A stretch of 64,000 bases of DNA from Nitzschia sp. pyKryTriq1 (GCA_956465555.1 OY101119.1:1784629-1848628); one strand, 5' to 3'. Positions 23,733 through 33,859 are shown, counted from the first letter of the stretch. The notes: a model not told the origin generated them from the sequence alone. Made by a program: numbers and translations.

Positions 23733-24690
23733 GCCAGGAACGAAGAAGGGAAGGCTGGTTTAGAGCGAGAGAAACTCGAACAAATATCAGTGTCACATCG
23801 TGCCATATTGCAGTTCTGCTAGCGCTTGGGGGTAAAGCAGTGCTCGCCAACGTGGATAGTTTGTTCCAAAATAGCCATCCATAATCAATGATCGAATTTT
23901 GTCTTTGACTGACTTTTTCTCGGCTTCCGGAATTATAATTTCTAGTAGGGAGTGCACGTAGAACCTACCGGTACGTGGTATCCCGGAACTTTCTGGTTGC
24001 GAAGGCTTCCGGCGGAAGAGAGATTCATTGCTCTCGACCGTCAAGGTAGCAACTAAATTAGACAGTGCACTTTTTCGCTGCTTTACGATATAGTCTACGA
24101 GTAGAAGAAGTAGTGGTAGTAGAGAGAGAGAAAGAGAGGAAAACGAGGCCGCTACCACACGGCAGTATTGGGCACCTTCTCTCGAGTACTGTGTCACTAC
24201 CGGTATGATGATGATTCACTTCACTGCTTTCAGTTGTTTCGATGGCCTCTACACCCCTACCTACATAGCTACAGACACTTATAATGTGTCCTCTACCCCT
24301 GCCGCCGAGATCACCCACTCGAACATGCATATGAATTACTCCGATGATCCCACCTCGCTCGAATTCATTGCATCAGTCCCACAGAGCCGTGAAAGTGAGT
24401 ACATTTCTAGCAATCGATTCATTAAGATTACACGCTCTACCTAATTCATGAGATACAAGGTAATCAGAATGTCAGGTTTCTATCGGTAATCTCCGGTCCG
24501 AGCGCCTTGGTGCGGGGAACTTGAGTCGCAACCAAAACACAAAGACAGACAAACCTCTTTCAACCACAAACGACCATCTCTGGCTTTGCTTGCAGCGTCC
24601 TTCATAGAACCTAAAAACAACTACCTTGTTCCCAGAATCGGAGATTTGTGATCTTGCCACCGGAGTGAATGATAAGTTGTGGCCAAAATA
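23733..24690. other. Intergenic; 3' flanks of H4 and the PDI-like gene
   Basis: Both flanking genes converge here. Contents: TACCGGTA at 23966-23973 and 24198-24205, a GAGAGAG tract near 24120 and a 7-bp inverted repeat ATGAATT/AATTCAT (about 24333-24369). If the neighbouring gene is a selenoprotein, its SECIS element should be on the minus strand here or beyond. I looked at the UGA-containing stems by eye and found none that fits the consensus. Confidence 0.45.
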
Positions 24691-25383
24691 CTAAAGCTCG
24701 GCCTCAACTGTACCGCCAGCAGCAATGATTTTCTTGAGGATACGCATTCTGCGCCATGCCCACTCCAACAAATCTTCTTTCATTGGTTTTTTCGTCATCG
24801 CTTCCACTCGATCCAGCTGACTCTGCACCTCGTCGAGAGGCTTATCCTTCCACTTCTCCAGATAGCCGGCCTCCTTCTCGTTGCAGTTCTTTCCATCGAG
24901 ACCACAAAGAACTGTGTTTCCGTACTGTTCAACATAATCTATCATGATCATCCGATCCAATAGTTCTTGGCACATTGGTAAGTCGGTGACCTTTTTGTAG
25001 GCGTCACCAAACTGCCCCGACTTCTTGTTGAACCAACGGATTGTGGGCCAGCCGCCCGATCCCGGATTCCCCAATTCATCGCCCTTCAACATTGGACTCT
25101 CCTGAAGATTGATGTCCGCAAAGGCGACATCCGAGTTCCCTTCAAACATGCGCGTCACGTCGTTCCATGACGGCGCCTGCTTGCGTCATCAGCCTCATCC
25201 TTCCGAGGCGATCCAACGAACAAAAACGGTCTTGTCCTTTTCGATCTGCTCATCGACGTAATCGAGGAGAAGCCCGTAGTCGGTGATTTTCTCGACACGA
25301 TCGAAATGACCTTCTGGGTAAAAGCTACCGTAAGCCACGGAGGCCAGGGCCAAGAGACCGAGGGCCAACACTCGGAATACCAT
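24691..25383 (-). CDS. PDI-like ER selenoprotein with U-G-U-U active site (three in-frame UGA)
   Basis: Read through three UGA codons, this is a 230-residue thioredoxin-fold protein ending at UAG. An ATG at 25383 starts a clear signal peptide (MVFRVLALGLLALASVAYG). The domain core KTVFVRWIASEG leads directly to UGA-GGC-UGA-UGA (25197-25186), then RKQAPSWNDV. This is the spacing of PDI (W-C-G-H-C-K-x-x-A-P-x-W), so the CGHC motif is replaced by Sec63-Gly-Sec65-Sec66. Downstream, GGWPTIRWF supplies the cis-proline loop, and the C-terminus (YLEKWKDKP to RMRILKKI) resembles the helical D domain of PDI-D/ERp29. The halves are in the same frame with no indel. Alternative: a 45-nt intron at 25221-25177 (GTTCGT...AAGCAG), which would delete the core strand and be shorter than every other intron here (64-296 bp). 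No SECIS was found by eye. Confidence 0.8.
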
Positions 25384-27519
25384 GGCAGGCTGTCTGTATT
25401 GATATTGCACCAGGTACTTCGCCTCTGCTGAAATGAAGACGACGGGCACAATGACCCTTTCTTATTCGATCTTCGAGGAGGAGGAAGGAGGAGTCGAGGT
25501 CGAGGATCGAGGAGTGAGATCGCGACACCGCTACTCGTACCTGGTACCGGTACCAGGTACTGGTACCGCAACACCACCTGCTTCTTGATTATGGTCCGCA
25601 CTACTACCGGTACTGTACTCTAGTAATAAATAACCACTGCGCTATCAGTGCGCCGGCCGATCATTAGTAAATAATGGAGCCGCAGTGGTCTTGCACCCGA
25701 AGGCAGTATCTCCACGATCCGTCCCCGCAAAGACCCCGGGCTGCACAGACAGTGTCACCGGATTGTCCTTTTTTCAATTAGTTTTTATACGTCAACGAAG
25801 CTCACGATATTTGTTGCGCTGGCAGGTACGCGTTTTCGGCGAGTAACGATATACAGACATGATATTATTGCAATGATCCCGACATGGGAATTTCAGACAT
25901 TTAACGAAGCTTCACCCGTTGAGATCGCACCGTTCGACCGCGACCGTTGAGAGATACATACAGATACTGTACCTTGTACTGTGCCGATACTCGTACCTGT
26001 ACGGTACTGTACTGGTACCGGTACAGTAGGTCAGTTGTGTCGTTGAGATGAACTCCGTTGTAATGGAAAGAACCCGGATATACAATTTTAACGAGCCCGG
26101 ATATAATTTTTTGTTAAATTAACAAAAAATTTATTCTATCTGTTAGATTATTATAATAAAACAAACAGGAAATTGCTGAAAGAGGCATTGCCTAAAATTC
26201 AAAAGCTCGTGTCTCCATACAGTGACGAGGTGTCTATTGTCCAAAATAAATTCGTTGTCCAGCCAAAAAAGGTATAAATTAAAGGCAGCTACGTATGTAA
26301 TTTTTTGTCAATTTAACAAAATATTTCATCCGATGTACAAGATTATATTTCATTTTTCCTCGTCGGTCAATGTATGCGACTAATATGACTTTCTTTCTTC
26401 TACCTTCCGCCCAAATCCGTCTTTTATTTGGCAGAGCCACCAATTATGCTACAAGAATCTCTGTCCTTCTGTCCCCACTGCGGCGTGAGGGGTGGTACCA
26501 ATGTCGGAGACACATACATCCTTCCCAGTACGTCAACCCCCACCTCTCGCGCTCAGCGACGACGCACTTTTAGTGCTACTTGTATACATGTCATATTTTT
26601 TTTCGTGCTCTGCGTGTGGCCCACCTCTATTTTGCTCCACAAAACGACTTCTTTGACTGCACTCCCCGATTGCCCAATCCAACAATCAACAATCAACAAT
26701 CAACACCAAGCAACATTGTGCATCATCATCATCATCATCACCCTCAGACCACAACGGAAAATGGGATGAATCATTACCAAAACTGTTTAGCCGGGTGATC
26801 TTTAATCGTTTGGTGTACTCGTTCGTACTCATTCCACTATGGCGTTCCCCTGTAGGTTCTTTTTGTTATAGGTTTCTTTTTAATGCCGTATTCGTTTACA
26901 AGCATTTTGGAGTCAAAAAGGGTTTTGTGACGCTGGAGGAGCGCTTCAAGCTGGTTGGCCTGTTCTCAAGTCAATCCTTTTGTATCAGTGGCCACTTGTT
27001 TCAAGTCAGCCATTTTATATTTTGTATTGGTCACTCTCTTGGCTGTTGCTTTCTTGCTTGGCGGATCGGCCGTGAGCCATTTGCGATGACTGGCAGGCGT
27101 CCGATCCTCCGGGCGACAATTCAATCTCCGTCTGTCCGTCCCATCAAGCTCGCAACGGGGACAGAAAGTAAGTAGACGGAGTTTCATGAAACAGACGTTA
27201 AGAGGACGTTGTTAAATACCCTAATACAGGCATATATGAGCGTTCTGTCTTTGACTTGTTTTATCGATGCTATCCCACAAGGTGATTCCGTTTTACGGCG
27301 ACTGGCGATAGAAAGCGAAAATACATAGGACATCCATTTCATAATTTAGGATAATACTAATATGTTCCAACCGTTGGAGCGTTGGCCATCATGATCCTCA
27401 GATTTTGTGAAGCATGAAGAATGATCCTTTCCAACTCTTCTCTCCTGCCCTTCCGTAACAGACCAGACACACTTTGTACCCTAGACTACTATAGACGCCA
27501 CTTCGTACTCTAAGCGACC
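25384..27519. other. Long intergenic region, AT-rich repeats
   Basis: Over 2 kb without a supportable gene. The first 650 bp are GTAC-rich with TACCGGTA at 25545, 25605 and 26016, upstream of the PDI-like gene. An AT-rich block (26070-26350) carries a 47-bp imperfect direct repeat. ATCAACA repeats lie at about 26686-26708, followed by CATCAT repeats. Open frames around 26430-27175 have no domain signal and are not called. Confidence 0.5.
26105..26346. repeat. AT-rich direct repeat pair (26105-26151 and 26299-26346)
   Basis: Two copies of about 47 bp share AATTTTTTGT, TTAACAAAA and GATTAT in the same order with a few substitutions, 194 bp apart. The first contains a palindrome, TTTTTTGTTAAATTAACAAA. 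Just upstream, CCCGGATATA also occurs twice (about 26074 and 26096). It may be the remnant of a small non-autonomous element. Confidence 0.6.
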
Positions 27520-29475
27520 ATGGTGGCTCCTTCCCAATCTCACGGGTCAGGTGCCTCCTCCATAGGAAGTCGGAGGATTGATTCAGCCAGAAAACGCCGC
27601 GAATTCCCCAGGAACTTGGATTCACGAAGGCACAAAACAAATGGAGCATTGATCTCATCATCTTCCAATGGATCAGCATCCAAAAGTCGTACTTCTGACA
27701 AATCCTCAACTAGACCACCTCAATATCCCAGTTCAAAGTTGAATAATGTGAGCAACGCGAAATCTCAGAGCGCTGCTGGCCATTGTGGCGGTTTAGTACA
27801 AGTAGGCTCGACCCAGAGAGCGAGATCAAGTTCGCCTTTAAACTCGGGGAGAGCCTCACTAAATGCGCAGTCACGGGGGAAACCACCCATAGCTCCTGGA
27901 GTACGTACAGTCTTATCTAATAACTCTCCAATGTCTGCCAAATCGTCGACAGTGGGGTCTATGGTTGGGCGATCCGGAACATCGATTGCGAGCTCAGCTC
28001 GTTCGAAATCTAGCAATCGCTCGCATACTTCAAAATGTAGTTCCTCGGAACAAAGACAAGATTGCGCATTTTCAAGTCGGCAGACTTTTTATGTTCGGGT
28101 GTGTCTTGACCATCTCACTGGAATGAAAATTGACGCAATCAAGAGGCGAAGGAACAAGTCGAACAATATTGTCGTTGGGTATGCCGCTCTTGCGAAGTCC
28201 GGTAGACGACTCGCACTTAGCCAGCCATTGGTTCCTACAAGTGGTGATGGATCCTCGAAACCTCTCAAACTTTTTTGGACAAATCCAAGGGAGGGAGACG
28301 ACTCGTCTCCCTCAAAATCCTCTAAACGAAAGCTACAATTTTGTTTGAAGCTCGAGAAGGAGGTAGACAGAGACTATCGCGAGGAAGACTCAGTCGGCTC
28401 AAATGCTGACTTTAGTCCCGCAGTTGTCAAAATTGTTGTTGGGTTGAAGTGTGGAGAAGAAAAATTTCCCTTGGGGATAGTAAACTTAGTGATCAATGGG
28501 AAGGAATCTCGTGATCAGATAGTTGATCTAGCACTTCGGCCGATGAACGAAGTTTCAGCAGAAGAGCTGACAGAATATCAACAGAAAGCAAGAGTCAGCT
28601 TCTTCGGGAAGAAATTGCGGGCAATCTCTTTCAAGAATCATGATCAACAATACAGACTTGCCTCAAATGCCACTCTTCGTGTGAGGATGGATGTCAGGCC
28701 AGGAGAAAGGGGTACAATCTGGGGAGATGACGACGACGACGACACGTCGTATATTACCCACTTAACATTTGATACACGTGGCACAGGAACTTCTCCTCTC
28801 GGATTCTCACCTGCAACTGAACGATTATCGTTGGCAGCTGCACATGGTGACAGTTTTGCTTCCAATCAGCTAGGTTTCCAAAATCCAGAAAACACAGACT
28901 CGTCAAACAATCATAACACCGACAACTGGAATCCCAGTAAAACGAGTTCCGAGGAAAAAATTCCCTTGAAATATGTGGTGGTCGACCAAAAGTTACAAAG
29001 AGATACGCTGTCAGTGGCGTCAAGCCTCACCACACCAGCACTTGATCTATGCTCGTGGTTGTGTCTGCCGTTGTGTGGCGGTGACTTCGAATCTGCATTT
29101 CGACAAAGGGATGATACGAATATCGTTGACAGCTTGTCGTTCGAAGTTGAATTACCAAGTTGGAACGATACTTTTGAAGATCCAAATCCATCCGAGCAAG
29201 ATGAATCTTTGCATTTTCGAAATTTTGATGATATGCCCGCACATCGAGAGGAACGGAGCGAGATTTCTGTGCATTCTTCAGAGAACGACGAAGACAATGG
29301 GGTTCAGAAACCAGGAATTCGACATTATATCCCCCCAAACGCACAATCTGATTCCGACGAAGGGGACATGTCCGTTGAAATGTACAACGATCTGAAAGAT
29401 GCCGAGGCCACGCTTCTCAGATACGCGAAAAAGATTGGAGTCGACATGTCAGATCTTCTTGATGAAGAAGAATGA
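27520..29475 (+). CDS. Unknown protein, member A of a three-copy local family
   Basis: A 651-residue protein with no family I can name. Residues 1-185 are Ser/Arg/Lys-rich and disordered. A beta-rich domain follows: TFYVRVCLDHLTGMKI (about 190), VVGYAAL, then after a gap VVKIVVGL, GIVNLVINGKE and LASNATLRVRMDVRPGE. The same ordered blocks occur in the neighbour at 29598-31022 and in the gene at 44630-45772, so the three are paralogues. The pattern of short strands ending in L-R-V-x-x-x-V is reminiscent of C2-type domains, but no calcium-binding Asp set is evident. A C-terminal Cys-containing segment (LDLCSWLCLPLCGGDFE) precedes a Ser/Glu/Asp-rich tail. It converges on its paralogue with 122 bp between stops. 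Confidence 0.75.
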   Translation: MVAPSQSHGSGASSIGSRRIDSARKRREFPRNLDSRRHKTNGALISSSSNGSASKSRTSDKSSTRPPQYPSSKLNNVSNAKSQSAAGHCGGLVQVGSTQRARSSSPLNSGRASLNAQSRGKPPIAPGVRTVLSNNSPMSAKSSTVGSMVGRSGTSIASSARSKSSNRSHTSKCSSSEQRQDCAFSSRQTFYVRVCLDHLTGMKIDAIKRRRNKSNNIVVGYAALAKSGRRLALSQPLVPTSGDGSSKPLKLFWTNPREGDDSSPSKSSKRKLQFCLKLEKEVDRDYREEDSVGSNADFSPAVVKIVVGLKCGEEKFPLGIVNLVINGKESRDQIVDLALRPMNEVSAEELTEYQQKARVSFFGKKLRAISFKNHDQQYRLASNATLRVRMDVRPGERGTIWGDDDDDDTSYITHLTFDTRGTGTSPLGFSPATERLSLAAAHGDSFASNQLGFQNPENTDSSNNHNTDNWNPSKTSSEEKIPLKYVVVDQKLQRDTLSVASSLTTPALDLCSWLCLPLCGGDFESAFRQRDDTNIVDSLSFEVELPSWNDTFEDPNPSEQDESLHFRNFDDMPAHREERSEISVHSSENDEDNGVQKPGIRHYIPPNAQSDSDEGDMSVEMYNDLKDAEATLLRYAKKIGVDMSDLLDEEE

Positions 29476-29597
29476 CGATCATTCACTCGACTAAGCAAGA
29501 ACGTGTAAAACATAATGATAACAGGAATATCGTATCATGCACAAGTAGCTCAATCACTACGTTAAAAACTGCTGAAAACAAAACATATTTTGTAGCC

Positions 29598-31022
29598 TTA
29601 TGTGAAACGTCTTAGCGTCGTAGCCATACGAAAATTGTTTATCTCGGCTTCAATATCCCCTTCGCTATAGTCAAAATCCGAACCATCAGTTGACTCCGAA
29701 ACAGAACTGATCAAAGATTGCAGTCCTAATTGCCCGTAATCTGTTGCATGGATCTCAATTGGAACGTAGTCAGGCCGTGGATCATCATGTCTCAAATTTG
29801 TTGAGCACAATGCTCCACAAAACAAGTTATGAAAAATGTTTGTAGGCTTGGGTCCATGTTCTGAAGGAGTTGCTTCTGTGAAATTGTCGCCATCAAAATG
29901 ATTCATCCTTAATTCACCATTTTGTACATTCAAATCCCCCATAGACTGTACCATCTCTTTTAAATCGCGCGAACCTAATATTTGGCGAAGATCATTCTCT
30001 TTTCGCTCTCGGTCCTCTGCAGTTTTCACGGCATTCTGAGGAAGAACCCTTATCCCTACCCGAAGAGTTGAGTTTTCATCCAAAAAGAATCTTCTCGTGA
30101 AGTCACCCGAAAAGAAGCCATACTTGTTTGGCTTAGCCTTTGCGCGTTTTTTATTCACCTTCTTATCTTGATCGATTGGCTTTGCGGGAACGAGCATTTG
30201 AATTTCGCCCTCCTCTTCACCGCTAATGACTAGTGTTGCCGTTCCCAAACGAAGGAGCTCAGTGCCTCGGCTGAGGTTGATTTTAAGCTCCAGAGTCTCA
30301 TGTACGTAACTGGAACCAATTCCAGCACCAGGCACATAAGCCTCCTGTTTCATGCATCGAGTGAGCATGAAAGAGGAACGTTCCAGTGCCGATTCATCTC
30401 TTCGCAGCGTCGACTGCTCTGAAGGCCAAGAGGCTTGATACCGATATCTTGACCCAGTCGAGCTCGTAGGATTGTTAATGGGAAGACTCGGAAGGAATGT
30501 TTCAAGTGAAGTTTGACTGCTGTACGTATTTTTGCGGTACGAGACAACTGCCGTTGTTGGTGCTCCGATGTATTCCATCAGGGCGCCCTCTTCGGATGCC
30601 GACGGTTCAAAGGATGAAATCGTAGATCCAGATATGCGACCGAAAGAGTCCTCCATTGACCTATCTCTTGAACCCAGTTTCGATTTTTTCTTGTTTTCTG
30701 CCTGTTTCTCGCACACGATGCCAGATAGACCGTAGATGACAACCGATACATTCATCAGCTCGAACTTGTCCGAGTCTTCTTCTTCGTAGTGGGGACCTTC
30801 AGAATTGTCAGATTTCGAGAAGAATATTCGCTGCGGATGCTGAGATCCATGGGAGTATTCATATGGCGTCTGGGGTGTTCGAGACGTATCTGTCAATCCA
30901 AGAGGCATCAGGGGTGGCCGGCCGGCATCATCTCTGCTCCTACTTGTACCTGCAGGAAAAGGGGGTCGTTCTGGAGTCGGCACCTTGTTTCTTCGTTTCA
31001 TTTTCACTATCGAACTTTCCAA
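29598..31022 (-). CDS. Unknown protein, member B of the local family
   Basis: A 474-residue paralogue of the gene at 27520-29475. It has the N-terminal strand block LMNVSVVIYGLSGIVCEK, the APTTAVVSYRKN segment, ETLELKINLSRG, GTATLVISGEEEG and LDENSTLRVGIRVLPQ in the same order. It then has a short Cys segment (FHNLFCGALC) and an acidic C-terminus. The N-terminal 70 residues are basic and Pro-rich. A C2-like fold is possible but unproven. The tail-to-tail arrangement with member A suggests an inverted local duplication followed by strong divergence. The start at 31022 is the first ATG; a second lies at 31001 (MKRRNKV). Confidence 0.72.
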   Translation of the reverse strand: MESSIVKMKRRNKVPTPERPPFPAGTSRSRDDAGRPPLMPLGLTDTSRTPQTPYEYSHGSQHPQRIFFSKSDNSEGPHYEEEDSDKFELMNVSVVIYGLSGIVCEKQAENKKKSKLGSRDRSMEDSFGRISGSTISSFEPSASEEGALMEYIGAPTTAVVSYRKNTYSSQTSLETFLPSLPINNPTSSTGSRYRYQASWPSEQSTLRRDESALERSSFMLTRCMKQEAYVPGAGIGSSYVHETLELKINLSRGTELLRLGTATLVISGEEEGEIQMLVPAKPIDQDKKVNKKRAKAKPNKYGFFSGDFTRRFFLDENSTLRVGIRVLPQNAVKTAEDRERKENDLRQILGSRDLKEMVQSMGDLNVQNGELRMNHFDGDNFTEATPSEHGPKPTNIFHNLFCGALCSTNLRHDDPRPDYVPIEIHATDYGQLGLQSLISSVSESTDGSDFDYSEGDIEAEINNFRMATTLRRFT

Positions 31023-32157
31023 ATTTATTCTCTCTGAGAGTTCTGTTTCTTCTTACGAACGCTATGATGCTCACAATGAAGGGGTGACTGTCTGATATTC
31101 GTATAGATTTCGCTCCATTCGCTCGCCTCAGCGGAGAAGAGAGCAGTGAGAACAACGAAAGAATGAATGAATGAACTGAAAATAATGAAGACCTTCTTGC
31201 CGGCCGGTGAAGTCACATGAGCTAAATAATTTTTGTATTTAGAATATTATTTTTGTTTTTATTCATTTATGAAGATTATTAAAACGCAACGGCCATGCTG
31301 TTCTACGTACGATGCACAGACGTTGAAGCTGACATCGAAGCAAGATCGAAGTACACTGTATGTCGTGAATTGGATTCGCGATGTACAGAGACAGTCCCAA
31401 ATGGAGATCCAATCGGATGAGTCTGCGATTCAATCGGACGGTAGTCTTGGAAGCGACGTTCTGGCGGAAACTATTGTTTACTATACATGAAGAATGAACA
31501 ATACAATCCAACCATTGTGATTCCCTAAACGGAGCGAAAGGCTGCCATAATAAGAAAGTATGTGGGATCGAGATATAGACAGTTGGGAGCGAATATTACT
31601 ATCTTCATCGCGGAAGATATGATTAATTGGATTCGGCAGTTCCTCGCGGAAGATATGATTAATTGGATTCGGCAGTTCCTCGCGGAAGATATGATTAATT
31701 GGATTCGGCAGTTCCAAGACTGATCTGCGAAAGCAAGAATCCAAATCCAACAAGTGCAGTTATCACAAGTAGAATAACATTGTCATAATCTCGAGTTTGA
31801 GACGAAAGTTTACTTCACTTGAGACAGGTTCGTGCATCGGAAGATCAGACGAACTACTAGTACTACAACACGACACGGGACTGAGGAAGTGGTTCCACGA
31901 GTCATTAGTCAGCTGACGAAGTACAGACTACGGAGATTTCAACAGAAGTACTGTACGTACAGCGTACAGGTCTCTCTCGGTAGCTAGTAGAGTACCAGGT
32001 AGAGCGAAGAACCTTCGTCTTAGGACACAAGAATTTCGGATGTGAGAAAGATGAAAGATGCTACCGGTACTACCACCAGCTACCGTAGAGTAGCTACTAC
32101 TGTACTAGTAGTAGTAGACCACTGCTGTATCTCGTAAACCGGTAGAGAGGATGATGC
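31023..32157. other. Intergenic with 36-bp minisatellite
   Basis: It contains the three-unit 36-bp tandem repeat (31609-31715), then GTAC/GTAGTAG low-complexity DNA with TACCGGTA at 32062-32069 just before the next gene. Small open frames around 31233-31753 are doubtful. Confidence 0.5.
31609..31715. repeat. 36-bp tandem repeat, three copies
   Basis: Units start at 31609, 31645 and 31681 with CGCGGAAGATATGATTAATT and end with GGCAGTTCCT; they are identical except for the last base of the third. Because 36 is a multiple of three, a minus-strand frame (31753-31481) reads a 12-residue repeat (ELPNPINHIFRE) three times. The frame has no other support as a gene. Confidence 0.95.
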
Positions 32158-33039
32158 ATGGAAGCTACACTTTCCTCTGACCAAAAGTTTCACTTCGATA
32201 CGGAGTACGGAGCTCGTTGCTCGTACCGGCACATATCTAGACTCGCGATGGAGGGGCCAGAACCACAGCTACGTGCTGCAGCCACTAGACTTTGGGAGGC
32301 TTTCCAGCACTCCCAGACAGGCAGCTGTGAGACGATTCACCCGGACTGCGTCGTTTTGATTGTTCACGACGCCAACGGTACATTCACTACTGGAAAACAC
32401 ACCACAATACAATGGCCCGATGCCATGTTAGCATGTGACCTTGAAATACAGTTCATCAAAGCCGGAAAACAGAGCAGCTCATGCATACAGATAAAGATTG
32501 GGAGAGAATTCGCAGGATTTTTTGTGTTTCTGCAAGAAAAAGATGGCGATGCAATGATCTGGAAATGCATTTCTGTGGCGGTTGGGGTCTCAAATAACGG
32601 ACAGATCCTTCCATCATCCTACGAACAGATTAATTTGTTGACCTGGGACGGCTATTGCCATGCCAATCGTATCTGTGATGGTAACCTCATGTCGCAATAT
32701 TTTCATCGAACATGCCGGCTAACATATACTGACCAAGACGACCGAATCACCATCTGCGAATCGAAGGCTTTCTGCGAGAAAGTTACTGGGAGGTACGAAA
32801 ACGAGGACCCACACAAGCCATATCGACATTTGAAAAACGATCCACGACTTGGGGATGCCAATACACTTTTAAGCATAGAATTTGCCACGCCGCAGCTGGC
32901 CATGGTGAAATTGAAGGTTGGCCACCCACCTTTTCTCTGGACCGATTTACTGACATGTGCTCGAATAACTGAGAACGAAAAAATCCAGTGGTGGATTGTC
33001 CACAAGTCTTCGGACAACGAATCACATCCTTTGTGTTGA
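32158..33039 (+). CDS. NTF2-like (lumazine-binding-like/SnoaL-type) protein, two repeats
   Basis: A 293-residue protein that appears to hold two NTF2-like alpha+beta modules. The second is clearest: WDGYCHANRICDGNLMSQYF, then HRTCRLTYT, ITICESKAFCEKV, LLSIEFATPQLAMVKLKV and a closing WWIVHKSSD. This order matches the putative lumazine-binding/SnoaL-like group, in which a helical N-terminus covers a curved sheet that binds small ligands. The first half (LRAAATRLWEAFQ, CETIHPDCVVLIVHD, IWKCISVAVGV) repeats the pattern weakly. Enzymatic role unknown. The first Met is used; TACCGGTA lies about 90 bp upstream. Its stop is 73 bp from the convergent HAD gene. Confidence 0.75.
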   Translation: MEATLSSDQKFHFDTEYGARCSYRHISRLAMEGPEPQLRAAATRLWEAFQHSQTGSCETIHPDCVVLIVHDANGTFTTGKHTTIQWPDAMLACDLEIQFIKAGKQSSSCIQIKIGREFAGFFVFLQEKDGDAMIWKCISVAVGVSNNGQILPSSYEQINLLTWDGYCHANRICDGNLMSQYFHRTCRLTYTDQDDRITICESKAFCEKVTGRYENEDPHKPYRHLKNDPRLGDANTLLSIEFATPQLAMVKLKVGHPPFLWTDLLTCARITENEKIQWWIVHKSSDNESHPLC

Positions 33040-33112
33040 CAACCTCCTCCAGCAAAAATAACTTTCCCTAAACCTATGTAGTCGACCTGTTTGTTTCTTC
33101 TGGGATTTATGT

Positions 33113-33859
33113 TCAAGAAAATTTATCTACCAACTCAGCAAAACCAGGGGATAGGATTGAATCAGCCCCACAATTTTTCATCGCGATGCAGAGTTTTGTT
33201 GAATCAAATGACTTTCCAAGATTTTTCTGCTCCTCAGCTCCTTCGGGAGTAGCGACTCCAACACCCTTACAACCCGCCGCTATCGCAGCCCGAATATCAT
33301 CAGGAGTATCACCGACCAAAACGACTGACTCAGAAGGTTCAATTCCCAACAGCCTGCAAGCTTCGTTGACTGGAAACGGGTCAGGCTTCGGAGGTCCATC
33401 CTCCATGCAGACGCAGGCATCAATCATGTGATCCAACTTGTGCAATTTCAAGAACTTATCGCAGTCGCTCCTTGGACGCCCAGTAACGATCGCGACCTTG
33501 TCGGCAAGTTTACGAAGTTCCTCCATAGTTTCTCTTGTCGGGATCAGTGTTTCCAGTTCGCACAAGCCAGGGGTGCCGTTGGTGCCTTGATAAAATTCTT
33601 CGAATGTCTCTGTTACTTCATCGAGTGTGAGGCCCTTTTTACCGTTCGGATCTTCGTTGATGAGATCCAACGAGAGCTTCCAATCATTATTACAGCCCCC
33701 TCTGGCCTTCCAGTCACCGATCAAGTCGTAATCAACTCCTGTTGCACCATATTTGTGGCATGTAGCAACAATTGATGCTCGGTAGGATTTGGAAACTTCC
33801 GCTAGGACCCCATCCATGTCCAGCAGAAGAACTCTATAAAGTGGGCCCTTCATGATCAT
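33113..33859 (-). CDS. HAD-superfamily (subfamily IA) phosphatase
   Basis: Haloacid-dehalogenase phosphohydrolase with all four catalytic motifs: I LLLDMDGVLAEV (nucleophile and acid Asp), II VTGRPRSD, III lysine in GPPKPDP and IV LVGDTPDDIRAA. A helical cap of about 100 residues between motifs I and II (GGCNNDWKLSLDLINED) is of the subfamily IA type; plant and cyanobacterial proteins of this shape are mostly uncharacterised. The substrate is unknown. The frame is open to an ATG at 34258 (381 residues), but residues before the paired ATGs at 33859/33853 are low-complexity, and TACCGGTA, otherwise almost absent from coding DNA, lies at 34126. I therefore prefer the short start (248 or 246 residues). 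Confidence 0.88.
   Translation of the reverse strand: MIMKGPLYRVLLLDMDGVLAEVSKSYRASIVATCHKYGATGVDYDLIGDWKARGGCNNDWKLSLDLINEDPNGKKGLTLDEVTETFEEFYQGTNGTPGLCELETLIPTRETMEELRKLADKVAIVTGRPRSDCDKFLKLHKLDHMIDACVCMEDGPPKPDPFPVNEACRLLGIEPSESVVLVGDTPDDIRAAIAAGCKGVGVATPEGAEEQKNLGKSFDSTKLCIAMKNCGADSILSPGFAELVDKFS

Noticed and set aside
24360-24690. Candidate SECIS stems on the minus strand after the PDI-like gene (for example around CTATGAAGGACG and CTGATTACCT...AGGTAGAG)
   Set aside because: The stems are too short, or the apical AA and the paired GA are in the wrong place. None fits the SECIS consensus, so none is reported as a feature.
26428-27175. Plus-strand frames of 113 and 126 codons
   Set aside because: No start context, no domain, codon use irregular; one includes CATCAT repeats. 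No splice model linked them.
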